From positions 1 through 48,467 of the forward strand of contig CAMORL010000001.1 of assembly GCA_946623765.1 (NCBI GenBank): 48,467 bases of DNA. The letters are read 5' to 3'. Of the stretch, positions 40,795-48,467 are shown one piece after another (within the stretch, counting starts at the first letter, position 1; the number at the start of each line of letters is the position of its first letter). The notes under the pieces are model-generated. The model was not told the DNA's origin. It made no database searches and saw only the letters and a program-made list of their open reading frames with translations. The position numbers were made by a program, and so were the translations under genes. The DNA is from an uncultured Clostridia bacterium (GTDB lineage Bacteria > Bacillota_A > Clostridia > Christensenellales > CAG-138).

Positions 40795-41982
40795 TCAGTA
40801 CTCGATCCTCCAGGGCAGCGGAAGAACGAACTCTTCGTTCTTCTCGTCATACGGATAATACTCTTCTCGGTTTTCCGGATCGTCGAACCGGTTGAAATCC
40901 AAAAACACCGGAGAATAGGTCAGATGATACATCGTTCCGGCGGCTTCGTCAATCTGTATCAGGCGAAGATATCCTCCCCCGCCGTCGTGCAGAGACGCCT
41001 GATAGTTAAACAGCATCTGATATACTGTGCGATCCGGTTTGCCGTCTTTATCGTCGTCAAATGTTTCCGGAAAACAGTATGAGCCGTATTTGTGTCCGCA
41101 CATGACCATATACAGATTCGGCGATTTGGCGACGACCTTGTCATGCCACTTTTCCCCGTCCTCCGACAGCGTCAGTTTCTTGGTATAGTAATCGTGCAGG
41201 CACAGAACGCCGATGCGGTCCGGATACTTTTGAAACACGTCATAGACCCAATCCATTGCCTTTTTCGTCGGCGCGAATCCCATATAAACGAACAGATAAT
41301 CCGTTCCCCCGATTGTCAGAAGATCGTAGTGTCCGCGGTTGTTTTCGAAGCTTCCTCCGTACCACGGTTTGTTTTGATACCGCTTTTCGCCGAAATGCTC
41401 GCAAAACGCCTTATACCCAATCGGGTCCAGAACATCGTGATTGCCTGCAAGTACACCGTTCGGAATGTCCTCGATCATTGCCTGTGCTTTATCCGCAACG
41501 CTCCATTCCGTTTCTGCGTCCGGATGATTGACAAGATCGCCTGTATTGACAATATAGGAAAGTCGCATCTCGCCGCTGTGGTCGCGCAAAAACGACGTCA
41601 TTGCGTAATACGTGTCCGGGAATTTTTCGGAATAATGCTGCGGATCGCTGATCCAAGCGATCGTATAGATGCCGTCCCGCGCTGCGTATCTCCGAGAAGG
41701 ATCCTCCGGCTGCTGTGTATTGGACGGCGGAGTTTCCAGTGCCGCAGCAGACGGCGTTTCCGCCGCAGGCTCCGGCGTATGCTGCGGAACCGTCGCTTCC
41801 GATGTTTCGGATATCCCTTCCGGTTCCGGTGTATAGGCAAGAGTTATTTCATCTTCTTTGATTTCGGGTGCCGATGTTTCATACGGCGTCGCTTGCGCCG
41901 GCTTCTCCTCTTGCGGAGAAACGCATCCCGCTGCCAGAATCATACATAAAACGATCAGCAAACAGATCTGAAACCGTTTCAC
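40795..41982 (-). CDS. lipoprotein metallophosphatase (calcineurin-like)
   Basis: A 395-residue secreted lipoprotein. The signal peptide ends in the lipobox LAAGC. A Pro/Glu/Thr-rich linker (about 25-100) is followed by a metallophosphoesterase domain with ISDPQHY, NTGDLVNH, GNHD, CLHDYY and CGHKYG, the usual dimetal ligand set. The substrate is unknown. The GTG start at 41982 has GGAGG seven bases upstream. It diverges from sigG. Confidence 0.88.
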   Translation of the reverse strand: MKRFQICLLIVLCMILAAGCVSPQEEKPAQATPYETSAPEIKEDEITLAYTPEPEGISETSEATVPQHTPEPAAETPSAAALETPPSNTQQPEDPSRRYAARDGIYTIAWISDPQHYSEKFPDTYYAMTSFLRDHSGEMRLSYIVNTGDLVNHPDAETEWSVADKAQAMIEDIPNGVLAGNHDVLDPIGYKAFCEHFGEKRYQNKPWYGGSFENNRGHYDLLTIGGTDYLFVYMGFAPTKKAMDWVYDVFQKYPDRIGVLCLHDYYTKKLTLSEDGEKWHDKVVAKSPNLYMVMCGHKYGSYCFPETFDDDKDGKPDRTVYQMLFNYQASLHDGGGGYLRLIQIDEAAGTMYHLTYSPVFLDFNRFDDPENREEYYPYDEKNEEFVLPLPWRIEY

Positions 41983-42008
41983 AGCGCTTCCTCCGAATGT
42001 TTTTCTGT

Positions 42009-42037
42009 ATCGTATCACGAATGGAAAAGTCTGTCAA
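42009..42037 (-). promoter_or_regulatory. SigA-type promoter of the metallophosphatase gene
   Basis: On the minus strand, TTGACA (42037-42032), a 17-bp spacer, and TACGAT (42014-42009). Confidence 0.82.
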
Positions 42038-42051
42038 ATATCTCCCCCGGC

Positions 42052-42081
42052 GTTTGAGCGCTGTTCATGAGGGACAGACTA
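42052..42081 (+). promoter_or_regulatory. forespore (sigma F/G type) promoter of sigG
   Basis: GTTTG (42052-42056), a 15-bp spacer, then GGACAGACTA (42072-42081). The second element matches the sigma F -10 consensus GGNNANAMTR at every fixed position; the first matches GYWTA in four of five. sigG is sigma F dependent in Bacillus (family knowledge). The in-frame ATG at 42081 would lie upstream of the RNA start. Confidence 0.65.
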
Positions 42082-42101
42082 TGGTTCGGAGGTGGTTCAA
42101 C

Positions 42102-42875
42102 TTGCAGAAAGTGGAAATCACGAGCATCGATACGTCAAGGCTTCCGAAACTGAAGCCGGATGAAATGAAAGCGCTTCTGAAACGCGCCAAAGAAGGCGAT
42201 GTACAGGCACGTGAACGGTTTATCTATTGTAATCTGCGGCTTGTCCTTTCCGTCGTCCAGCGGTTTTCCGGACGCGGTGAGCTTGCAGACGATTTGTTTC
42301 AGGTCGGCTGCATCGGTCTCATAAAGTCGGTCGACGGATTCGATCTTTCGCAGGACGTGCGGTTCTCCACCTATGCCGTTCCGATGATCGCAGGAGAGAT
42401 TCGCCGTCATCTGCGCGACTACAGCGCAGTCCGCGTTCCGCGATCCATGCGCGATACCGCATACCGTGCCATGCAGGCAAAACTCATGCTGACGGAAAAG
42501 CTCTCACGCGAACCGACCGTCGGAGAGATCGCAAAAGAGCTCGGCATGAACGAACCGGACGTCGTTTTTGCGCTCGACGCGATCTCTGATCCCGTTTCAA
42601 TCTATGATCCTGTATTTCAATCCGACGACGACACGCTTTGCGTTCTGGATCAGATCTGCGACCCGAAGGACAGCGAATCCAAACGTATCGATTCGATCGC
42701 GCTGAAAGACGGCATCTCGAAGCTCAGCGAGCGTGATCAAAAGATCCTGAATCTCCGGTATTTTGCATGCAAAACACAGGTGGAGGTCTCCAGGGAGATC
42801 GGCATTTCTCAAGCGCAGGTTTCGCGGCTTGAGAAGAGCGCGCTGAAACAGCTTGAAAAATACGTGCGGTCATGA
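42102..42875 (+). CDS. sigG: RNA polymerase sigma factor G, late forespore
   Basis: A 257-residue sigma-70 family factor. The start [20 protein letters not shown] and the body [38 protein letters not shown] (in parts), [16 protein letters not shown] and the C-terminal [17 protein letters not shown] closely follow Bacillus SigG. I choose the TTG at 42102: GGAGG lies nine bases upstream, it falls downstream of the predicted sigma F promoter, and it gives a SigG-like N-terminus. The ATG at 42081 would add seven residues. The stop shares TCATGA with the sigE stop. Confidence 0.93.
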   Translation: MQKVEITSIDTSRLPKLKPDEMKALLKRAKEGDVQARERFIYCNLRLVLSVVQRFSGRGELADDLFQVGCIGLIKSVDGFDLSQDVRFSTYAVPMIAGEIRRHLRDYSAVRVPRSMRDTAYRAMQAKLMLTEKLSREPTVGEIAKELGMNEPDVVFALDAISDPVSIYDPVFQSDDDTLCVLDQICDPKDSESKRIDSIALKDGISKLSERDQKILNLRYFACKTQVEVSREIGISQAQVSRLEKSALKQLEKYVRS

Positions 42876-43583
42876 CTGCATGCGCACAATATCACGTTTC
42901 AGCCGTTTCATGATTCGTTTTTCCAGGCGGCTGATGTAGCTTTGCGAAATCCCCATCGTTTCCGCAACCTGCTTTTGCGTCTGTGCTTCACCGTTCCCGA
43001 GACCGAACCGGAGATCGATGATCGTGCGCTCGCGCTCCGTCAGTTTTGACAGAGCCTTGTTCAAAAGCTCAAGCTCGACTTCGTCCTCCATGTCCCGGCT
43101 GACAACGTCCGGTTCCGTTCCGAGCACATCGGAAAGCAGAAGTTCGTTTCCGTCCCAGTCGACGTTCAGCGGTTCATCGAAACTGACCTCGAGTTTCAGC
43201 TTCGTCGTGCGTCTCAGATGCATCAGAATCTCATTTTCGATGCATCGCGACGCATAGGTGGCGAGCTTGATCTTTTTCTCCGGTTTGAAGGTTTCTACCG
43301 CTTTGATGAGACCGATCGTGCCGATGCTGATCAGGTCCTCCGTCTGTACGCCGGTGTTTTCAAACTTTTTGGCAAGGTAAACGACCAGTCTCAGGTTGTG
43401 AACGATCAGCTTATCCTTGGCTTCCCTGACGGTCGGCGCAAGCGTGATGCATCTTGCTTCCTCTTCCGGATCCAACGGAGGCGGCAGTCCTTCGTTTGTA
43501 TGAACGTACCATAAGATATTGCGTCTGCCAATGCGAAGCCGCGCGAGCAGGCGAGCCCAGATATGAAATAGCCATGCTGTCAT
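42870..43583 (-). CDS. sigE: RNA polymerase sigma factor E precursor, mother cell
   Basis: A 237-residue sigma factor with the hydrophobic/basic pro-sequence ([16 protein letters not shown]) that SpoIIGA removes, followed by [14 protein letters not shown]. The highly conserved [55 protein letters not shown] (in parts), [22 protein letters not shown] (in parts) and [17 protein letters not shown] also fit. GGAGG lies seven bases before the ATG. It is convergent with sigG and overlapped by the end of spoIIGA. Confidence 0.96.
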   Translation of the reverse strand: MTAWLFHIWARLLARLRIGRRNILWYVHTNEGLPPPLDPEEEARCITLAPTVREAKDKLIVHNLRLVVYLAKKFENTGVQTEDLISIGTIGLIKAVETFKPEKKIKLATYASRCIENEILMHLRRTTKLKLEVSFDEPLNVDWDGNELLLSDVLGTEPDVVSRDMEDEVELELLNKALSKLTERERTIIDLRFGLGNGEAQTQKQVAETMGISQSYISRLEKRIMKRLKRDIVRMQS

Positions 43584-44358
43584 TCTGAATCCTCCATTCG
43601 TTCGGTAAAAGGGCTTCCGGCAGGATCGCATCTGCATGCGCAATCCGTTCCGGCGCCTTTACGCAATAGCAATCGATGCCGGCGTTTCCAAACTGCGGAA
43701 GCGTTACGGAGGCAGGTCGCTCTCCGTAAAGAATCCCATTTCCGGACAGTTTTTGAAACGGGATCGGCCGCAGCGGTCGATCGACGTCGTGATTGATCAG
43801 CACGACCGGAAGTCCGGAGATCGGTTCCTTCAGCAGATTTCCGCTGTCGATCAGCGCTTTGCATCGGTATGTATGTACGGAAAGCCGAATCACCGCTTCC
43901 GTATACAGTGCATGTCGCCTGCGTATCTCAAGCATTCTGCGGATCATTTGCGGCAAAAACGAGGCAAGAACGCCCGAAAGCAACGCAGCGCGCAGCGGTA
44001 CCGTTCCGACCGCCGTTCCGTCCGCATATACCGTCCCCCCGAACTGCAGCGTCAGCAGCATCGCAGACCCGCCGATCAGCGCTGCAGACAAAAGGATAAA
44101 CGGTATCGTCTTTATGATGCTGCCGGCGTGCCGAAACAACGGGATCGACAGCAGCAGAAAACACGGCAGTTTCCAATACGGCTCCCTAAGCTGCGGAATC
44201 CAGTGCAGTGACAGCAATGCATAGCATGCGCCGATCAACGATACAAGAACGGTCGGAACCGTCCTGATCCGGATTCCCATCCATGCCGCCGCAAGTCTGT
44301 ACACGCAAAGATTCATCAGCGTATTGTCCAGAAGGAACGGTTCGATCTGCAGTTTCAT
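43411..44358 (-). CDS. spoIIGA: sigma-E processing peptidase SpoIIGA
   Basis: A membrane-bound aspartic protease that cuts pro-sigma E. The 315 residues have five hydrophobic helices (about 5-20, 35-55, 62-78, 84-104 and 120-137) and a protease domain with the catalytic Asp171 in [21 protein letters not shown] (in parts). The recognisable domain ends near [11 protein letters not shown] (about 245-255). From residue 259 on, the frame runs over the sigE gene for 57 codons with no family-like sequence. The start overlaps the spoIIE stop as ATGA. Confidence 0.88.
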   Translation of the reverse strand: MKLQIEPFLLDNTLMNLCVYRLAAAWMGIRIRTVPTVLVSLIGACYALLSLHWIPQLREPYWKLPCFLLLSIPLFRHAGSIIKTIPFILLSAALIGGSAMLLTLQFGGTVYADGTAVGTVPLRAALLSGVLASFLPQMIRRMLEIRRRHALYTEAVIRLSVHTYRCKALIDSGNLLKEPISGLPVVLINHDVDRPLRPIPFQKLSGNGILYGERPASVTLPQFGNAGIDCYCVKAPERIAHADAILPEALLPNEWRIQNDSMAISYLGSPARAASHWQTQYLMVRSYKRRTAASVGSGRGSKMHHACADRQGSQG

Positions 44359-46607
44359 GCAACGACTATTTCCATGACGGTCATATCGTCCGATCCGCCT
44401 CTTGCCTTTGCCATTCTTAAAAGGCGTTCCCCCGCCTTCCCGCCGAATGATTCAACGGAACGGATTGCCTCGTCCGTGCCTTCCGGGAACATGTCCTGTA
44501 CGCCGTCCGAACACATGATGATCCGGTCGTTCTTTCTCAGCTGCATCCGGATTACGCTGGGTTTTGCTTCCGCAAGAATCCCGCACGGGAGCGCTTCTCC
44601 GGCAATCGCGCCGACCTGACCGTCCCGCACAAGAAAGCTCGGAGGCGCGCCGTATTTCAACAGCTCCGCTTCTCCTGTTTTGAGATCGATAGAAACCGCG
44701 TCCAGCGTCGCGTACATCTCCGTATCGCTTTGTGCCATCAGCATACGGTTCACATTCTCATAAACCAGATCCTGCGACATTCCGGCGTGACAAAGGCGGA
44801 ACAAAAGCCGAATCGCCGCTTCACTCTCGCGGCGCGCTTCCCTGCCGCTTCCCATTCCATCCGACAGTGCAAAGCACACACGTCCGCCCGGGATTCTGCA
44901 TTCACCGGTTGCATCGCCGCTGACGGTATGCATCAGCGTTGTCCTTGCAATCTGTACCGCCGCATGCAGTTCTGCGTCCTGCTCAAACAGAAACGACACT
45001 TTCCGTTCGCTCTGTGCAACGCGAATACAGCGAAGCGGATAGCCGCATACCTGTTCGATTTCACAGCGTACGTCGGAATGCTTTCTGTTCAGCGGCCGCT
45101 TCAAAACAGCGGAAATCATATCTGTTCCGTTCGATTCATACAGTTCCAGGGATTCGACCTGCATGCCTGCGCCGATCAGACGCGTCCGTATTCTGTTTTC
45201 AATCTGATCCGCAAAATCCGACCGGTTCCGCAGCTGCCGCGCATGCGAGCAAAGCACAGCACCCGCCCCCGAAAACTGGCGTTCCACAAATCCGGATTGC
45301 ATCTGAGCCTGCCTCGAAATCGCATTGCGGTTCAAAGCCTGTTGGTAGGACAGCCGTACGGCTGCGCACAGGTCTTCCAGCCGGCCGCATGTTTCGTCGA
45401 TCGGATCCGTTCGTTTTACGCGCTCTCCGGCAACGCCGGCTTTCGCGATTTCAAGGACCGTCTTCTGCATTTCGTCTGCCGCTTTCCAGCATCGTTTCCG
45501 GTTTTCACAGTCCCGGCAGATCGCAAGCGCGCCTTGTACCGTCCATCGTTCCGCGCTGTCGTCCTCCTTTTCCGGAACATGAAACATGCTCGAAATCCCT
45601 CCGAGCAGCTTTCCCATACGTTCCATCTCGCCGGATACGCGCCGCTCCGTTCTGCGAATCGCTTCCCTGACCATGCGCTCGGCATCGAGCTTCACGTCCG
45701 TGTAACTGCGGATCGTCTGCAGCCATTTTTTCGGGAGGATCACAAACAGCAGCATTCCGCTCAATAAATTCGGTAAGCTCATAATTGCGGCGTCCTGTAA
45801 GCGATACAGTCTGAACAGAATGCCCGATACCAGAAACGAAGCGGCAATCAACGGCTTTCCCCTCTCCCGTACCGCCGCCGCTGTCAACGCGCCGAGCGCA
45901 ATACAGCCGATCAACGCAGGGTTCGCTTCGGTGAATACGGTCAGCATGATCGACCACAGTATCCCGGCGGCAGCTCCGAAAAAGCCTCGTGCATAGACAG
46001 CGATCCCCGTGAACAGCAGCATCAGCATAACGGAAAGCGACCACTCGAGAAATACGGCGTCGGAACACGAGAGAAGCAGCATCCCGATTCCGAATGCAAA
46101 TGCAATCTGTTCCGGATCCGTCACAATACGCGGGGTTAAAAGCGTTCGGATCGAGAGACAGACACGTCGGAAACAAATCGCCGCAAGCAGTGAAACGGCA
46201 ATCGAGATCACACCGTACAGCAGCTCTTCCGTCCCTCTGAGCGCCGAAATCGGAAGCGTGAGAAAACAGCACAGCAAATAAGCAAAGATCCGCAGTTTCG
46301 GCGTGCAGTTTTTTCGGACAAGCAGTATGATGCGCGTGATCCCCCAATACAGCAGCGCTGCCGATACGCCCTGCCAATTCGGCTGTGACTTTGCAAACGC
46401 GCCGAGAATGATCCCGCCGACGATCGCGGCAGGGTCGAAACCGGCAATCTGACTTCCGAGCAGAAGCCCCATCGAAAGCGGCATGTGCAAGCCGTGAATC
46501 CGCACCCTGGACAGCAGCAGCGCGCAGAGAAATCCGCCGATCACAACCGCAGTTCCGATCACGGATTTCTTTCCTTTTTCACCTTTTCTTGCCTCTTGCT
46601 TTTGCAT
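44355..46607 (-). CDS. spoIIE: stage II sporulation protein E, SpoIIAA phosphatase
   Basis: A PP2C-type phosphatase at the polar septum that dephosphorylates SpoIIAA and so activates sigma F in the forespore. The 750 residues have an N-terminal polytopic membrane domain (about ten helices to residue 300), a central helical FtsZ-interacting region with a Cys-rich ICRDCENRKRCW motif, and a C-terminal PP2C domain with ALSDGMGSGREARRESE, MCSDGVQDMF and GGSDDMTVMEIVV. The ATG at 46607 has no ribosome site and lies six bases after a TATAAT. A GTG at 46562 with AAGGA upstream is an alternative. Confidence 0.92.
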   Translation of the reverse strand: MQKQEARKGEKGKKSVIGTAVVIGGFLCALLLSRVRIHGLHMPLSMGLLLGSQIAGFDPAAIVGGIILGAFAKSQPNWQGVSAALLYWGITRIILLVRKNCTPKLRIFAYLLCCFLTLPISALRGTEELLYGVISIAVSLLAAICFRRVCLSIRTLLTPRIVTDPEQIAFAFGIGMLLLSCSDAVFLEWSLSVMLMLLFTGIAVYARGFFGAAAGILWSIMLTVFTEANPALIGCIALGALTAAAVRERGKPLIAASFLVSGILFRLYRLQDAAIMSLPNLLSGMLLFVILPKKWLQTIRSYTDVKLDAERMVREAIRRTERRVSGEMERMGKLLGGISSMFHVPEKEDDSAERWTVQGALAICRDCENRKRCWKAADEMQKTVLEIAKAGVAGERVKRTDPIDETCGRLEDLCAAVRLSYQQALNRNAISRQAQMQSGFVERQFSGAGAVLCSHARQLRNRSDFADQIENRIRTRLIGAGMQVESLELYESNGTDMISAVLKRPLNRKHSDVRCEIEQVCGYPLRCIRVAQSERKVSFLFEQDAELHAAVQIARTTLMHTVSGDATGECRIPGGRVCFALSDGMGSGREARRESEAAIRLLFRLCHAGMSQDLVYENVNRMLMAQSDTEMYATLDAVSIDLKTGEAELLKYGAPPSFLVRDGQVGAIAGEALPCGILAEAKPSVIRMQLRKNDRIIMCSDGVQDMFPEGTDEAIRSVESFGGKAGERLLRMAKARGGSDDMTVMEIVVA

Positions 46608-46613
46608 GCGCAC

Positions 46614-46649
46614 ATTATACCCGAACGATACCCGTGGCTGTCTGTCGGT
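46614..46649 (-). promoter_or_regulatory. spoIIE promoter, -10 box with possible 0A-box
   Basis: A perfect TATAAT on the minus strand (46619-46614), but no good -35 box at 16-18 bp, as in Spo0A-activated promoters. On the plus strand, TGTCGGT (46643-46649) matches the 0A-box TGTCGAA in five of seven, and a further TGTC lies at 46639. This is suggestive only. Confidence 0.45.
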
Positions 46650-46749
46650 TTGTGCGGTACTGCTGCGGGATTTTGACGCGCCGATTCGCACGCAATCGAG
46701 AAAAGAGCGGGAAAAGGCAATCAATCCGACAAGGTTCGGCAGAATCATC

Positions 46750-46778
46750 TTGCCCTATCCTGTCGTATATGCTATAAT
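46750..46778 (+). promoter_or_regulatory. SigA-type promoter of tmk
   Basis: TTGCCC (46750-46755), a 17-bp spacer, then TATAAT (46773-46778). The leader to the ATG is about 75 nt. Confidence 0.82.
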
Positions 46779-46858
46779 AAAATTAATTAAAATCAAGTGA
46801 AAAAGGCAAACGGATCACCGTTTTGACAGCGTTATATCCGTTATCGGGAGGGACAAGC

Positions 46859-47527
46859 ATGACGAAGATCATCGCATTTGAAGGTATCGACGGAACGGGT
46901 AAAAGCGTACAAATGGCATGTCTGTCCGAAACGCTGAAGAATCGCGGGCTGAAGGTCAAGGAGATCTCCTTCCCCATGTATGATACGTTCTTCGGAGAAA
47001 TGATCGGACGGTATCTGTCCGCAAAGGACGGAATCGCTGCGAACACCGTGGACGGCAAGAGCATGGCGCTGTGGTTCGCTCTGGATCGGTTTGAAGCGTT
47101 CCGGCATCTCGATTATTCGGATGCAGACGTACTGCTGATCAACCGCTATGTGCTTTCGAACGCGGTCTATCAGAGCATCCGCGACATCGACCTTGATAAA
47201 CCGGACATCCTTGATTTTTGTCTTGAACTCGAACATAAGCACTTCGGTATTCCCGTGCCGGATCTGCATCTTGTACTCGATATGGACACTGAAAGCGCCG
47301 CGGAAAACGTCGATAAAAAAGGCTTCCGGGACTATATCGGCAACGCACGCGACGTCTACGAAAGCATCGATTCCATTCAGGCGCGGGCGCGAAAAAAATA
47401 TGCCGAGTATGCACAGCGCATTCCGAACGTCAAGCTGATCCTGTGCACCGAGAACGGAAAACTGCTTCCGATCGACGAGATCGCAAAGCGCGTCGAAGCG
47501 GTCGTTCTGCCGATGCTCAACCCTTAA
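46859..47527 (+). CDS. tmk: thymidylate kinase (dTMP kinase)
   Basis: Phosphorylates dTMP to dTDP. The 222 residues have the P-loop FEGIDGTGKSVQ, the nucleotide-binding LLINRYVLSNAVYQS (Asn replaces the usual Asp of the DRY/DRW motif), PDLHLVLDMD and a basic lid segment. The middle resembles the longer thymidylate kinase-like group of Clostridia, so a broader nucleoside monophosphate kinase role is possible. GGGAGGG precedes the ATG. Confidence 0.85.
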   Translation: MTKIIAFEGIDGTGKSVQMACLSETLKNRGLKVKEISFPMYDTFFGEMIGRYLSAKDGIAANTVDGKSMALWFALDRFEAFRHLDYSDADVLLINRYVLSNAVYQSIRDIDLDKPDILDFCLELEHKHFGIPVPDLHLVLDMDTESAAENVDKKGFRDYIGNARDVYESIDSIQARARKKYAEYAQRIPNVKLILCTENGKLLPIDEIAKRVEAVVLPMLNP

Positions 47528-47537
47528 GGAGGGTCAC

Positions 47538-48344
47538 ATGGAAAGCTATAAAGCCAAATGGCGCCTGCCGAAATGGTCTGAGAATCTCCTGATCTGGTGC
47601 TGCCCTGCGTTTACGTTGCTTTTGATATTCTTTTGCATACCAAACTCATTGACAAACGGGAAAAGAGTCTTCGTTCTCTGCATGATTCTGATTCTCGGTT
47701 TAATTATTACACGTTTAATCTTTTTATTTCGCTCCTGTCGCTCTGTCGGTGCAAAAGTATGGCGGTGTGTAGTATGGATCATTCTGACGATCGTTCTATT
47801 CTTTTTCAGTTTGTTTTGTCTCTCCCTCGGCGAACACCATCGCGTCACGAAGTTGGACGCTCAACACCAATTTGAGACATCAGTTGAAGAGCTCCTTCCC
47901 GATGCAAATTTCGTACCGTTAGAGTTGGGATCTCCGAAATCGGTCGTTCTTCATGAGTATTTTGAAGAAGCCATCATTTTTCAAACAAGATCCTATACGT
48001 TGCTATGTCAGTATGATGAAGCGGATTACAAAGCCGCAATAGCTGCGCTTGAAAATAGGTATTGTTTCCGAACGGAGTTGTTGGACAATCGGTATCATGA
48101 TGATCCGGACAAAAAGCTGATTGAACCCTATGCCGAAATCGAGAATGATCATTTTCGTTTTCTTTATCCAAACGATGCGGACGATCAGCCATGTGAATTC
48201 TATAAACGCTCTATTTTGGTGGTGACCAATGATGTTAAGTATGAGATTGGATACATTCTTTTTTATGATTTCGACCTCGATTATGTGGATGATCTGACGG
48301 AGTTTATTACCTATTACTGCGGTTGGAAATACGTGCGTAACTAA
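47538..48344 (+). CDS. membrane protein of unknown function
   Basis: A 268-residue protein with three hydrophobic helices (about 17-35, 43-63 and 76-97) and a C-terminal soluble domain of about 170 residues rich in Asp, Tyr and Phe, without a motif I recognise. AAGGAGG precedes the ATG. It follows tmk by ten bases and shares its transcript. It is more AT-rich than its neighbours, which could mean a different history. Confidence 0.75.
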   Translation: MESYKAKWRLPKWSENLLIWCCPAFTLLLIFFCIPNSLTNGKRVFVLCMILILGLIITRLIFLFRSCRSVGAKVWRCVVWIILTIVLFFFSLFCLSLGEHHRVTKLDAQHQFETSVEELLPDANFVPLELGSPKSVVLHEYFEEAIIFQTRSYTLLCQYDEADYKAAIAALENRYCFRTELLDNRYHDDPDKKLIEPYAEIENDHFRFLYPNDADDQPCEFYKRSILVVTNDVKYEIGYILFYDFDLDYVDDLTEFITYYCGWKYVRN

Positions 48345-48348
48345 AATA

Positions 48349-48381
48349 ACAGGAGAAGGCTTCGGCTTTCTCCTGTTTTCT
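48349..48381. terminator. terminator with UUCG tetraloop
   Basis: A 12-bp stem (48349-48360 / 48365-48376) with one G-U pair and a C(TTCG)G tetraloop, followed by TTTTC on the plus strand and a T-rich stretch on the minus strand. It likely ends both flanking genes. Confidence 0.92.
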
Positions 48382-48412
48382 TCATAAGACAAGGTTCCGG
48401 TTTTTAATGGTA

Positions 48413-48467
48413 TCAATACTCTCCTGTATACTCCTGAAAGCGCTTGACCTTTTCGGCAACCGCTTTG
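48413..48467 (-). CDS. 3' end of an unidentified gene
   Basis: The minus-strand frame reads KAVAEKVKRFQEYTGEY and then TGA at 48415-48413. The upstream part lies outside the window. The shared terminator at 48349-48381 fits a gene ending here. Family not identifiable. Confidence 0.5.
   Translation of the reverse strand, partial: KAVAEKVKRFQEYTGEY

Noticed and set aside
42081..42101. ATG at 42081 as the sigG start
   Set aside because: It coincides with the predicted sigma F -10 element, has no ribosome site, and would add seven residues absent from SigG. The TTG at 42102 has GGAGG upstream.
1..48467. Mobile elements, prophage or CRISPR arrays
   Set aside because: No transposase, integrase, phage structural gene, or regularly spaced repeat array was seen on either strand.

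Overview
The window looks like chromosomal DNA from an endospore-forming, low-to-mid GC Gram-positive bacterium of the class Clostridia. The evidence is a nearly complete set of sporulation regulators and structural genes (spoIIIAA-AH, spoIVB, a spo0A-locus gene, spoIIE, spoIIGA, sigE, sigG). There is also an Asp23-AmaP-DUF2273 envelope-stress set, a dockerin-bearing secreted protein, and SigA-type promoters of the TTGNNN-17-TATAAT kind. I see no insertion sequences, prophage, CRISPR array or rRNA. The exact genus cannot be read from the sequence.

Layout. (1) 1-12531: mixed metabolism. A type I asparaginase is followed by a short alanyl-tRNA synthetase overlapping a DUF695/RraB-like gene. Next come a dockerin/NlpC-P60-like secreted protein, psuG divergent from malQ, a TIGR04086 membrane protein, a large Ig-like/transglutaminase protein, yajC, and the deoB-PNP nucleoside operon. 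(2) 12532-30137: one long minus-strand block with the classic Firmicutes synteny. It reads spoIIIAA-AB-AC-AD-AE-AF-AG-AH, asp23-amaP-DUF2273, nusB, a TsaD paralog, xseA-xseB, ispA, dxs, tlyA, nadK, argR, recN, spoIVB and the spo0A position. Many neighbours overlap by 1-13 nt, and I see SigA promoters before asp23 and nadK. (3) 30138-38219: a U32/RlhA-like protein diverges from a stand-alone E2-acyltransferase-like gene with an unknown membrane protein and a THEP1 NTPase. Then a TtcA-like protein diverges from mntP, which overlaps two tandem phosphodiester-glycosidase genes. (4) 38220-42101: two acetyltransferases, tRNA-Pro and tRNA-Thr, a lipoprotein, an AT-rich intergenic region with a small gene, and a lipoprotein metallophosphatase. 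(5) 42102-46607: sigG facing sigE, with spoIIGA and spoIIE upstream of sigE in one operon. (6) 46750-48467: tmk, an unknown membrane protein, and the end of another gene.

How the genes connect: SpoIIE dephosphorylates SpoIIAA to release sigma F. SpoIIGA processes pro-sigma E. The SpoIIIA complex links mother cell and forespore and supports sigma G. SpoIVB signals back from forespore to mother cell.

The most unusual items are these. The gene at the spo0A locus has a degraded receiver and two Spo0A-type DNA-binding domains in tandem. SpoIIIAF is reduced to its 55-residue membrane part. A set of TTCATA-type hexamers in strict 11-bp register lies upstream of an unannotated 36-codon gene. spoIIGA runs 173 bp into sigE, and sigE and sigG share their stop codons in one TCATGA. 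Several promoters have a -10 box placed as expected for leaderless mRNA. AlaRS has no C-terminal dimerisation region, and an E2-like protein has lost its catalytic histidine.
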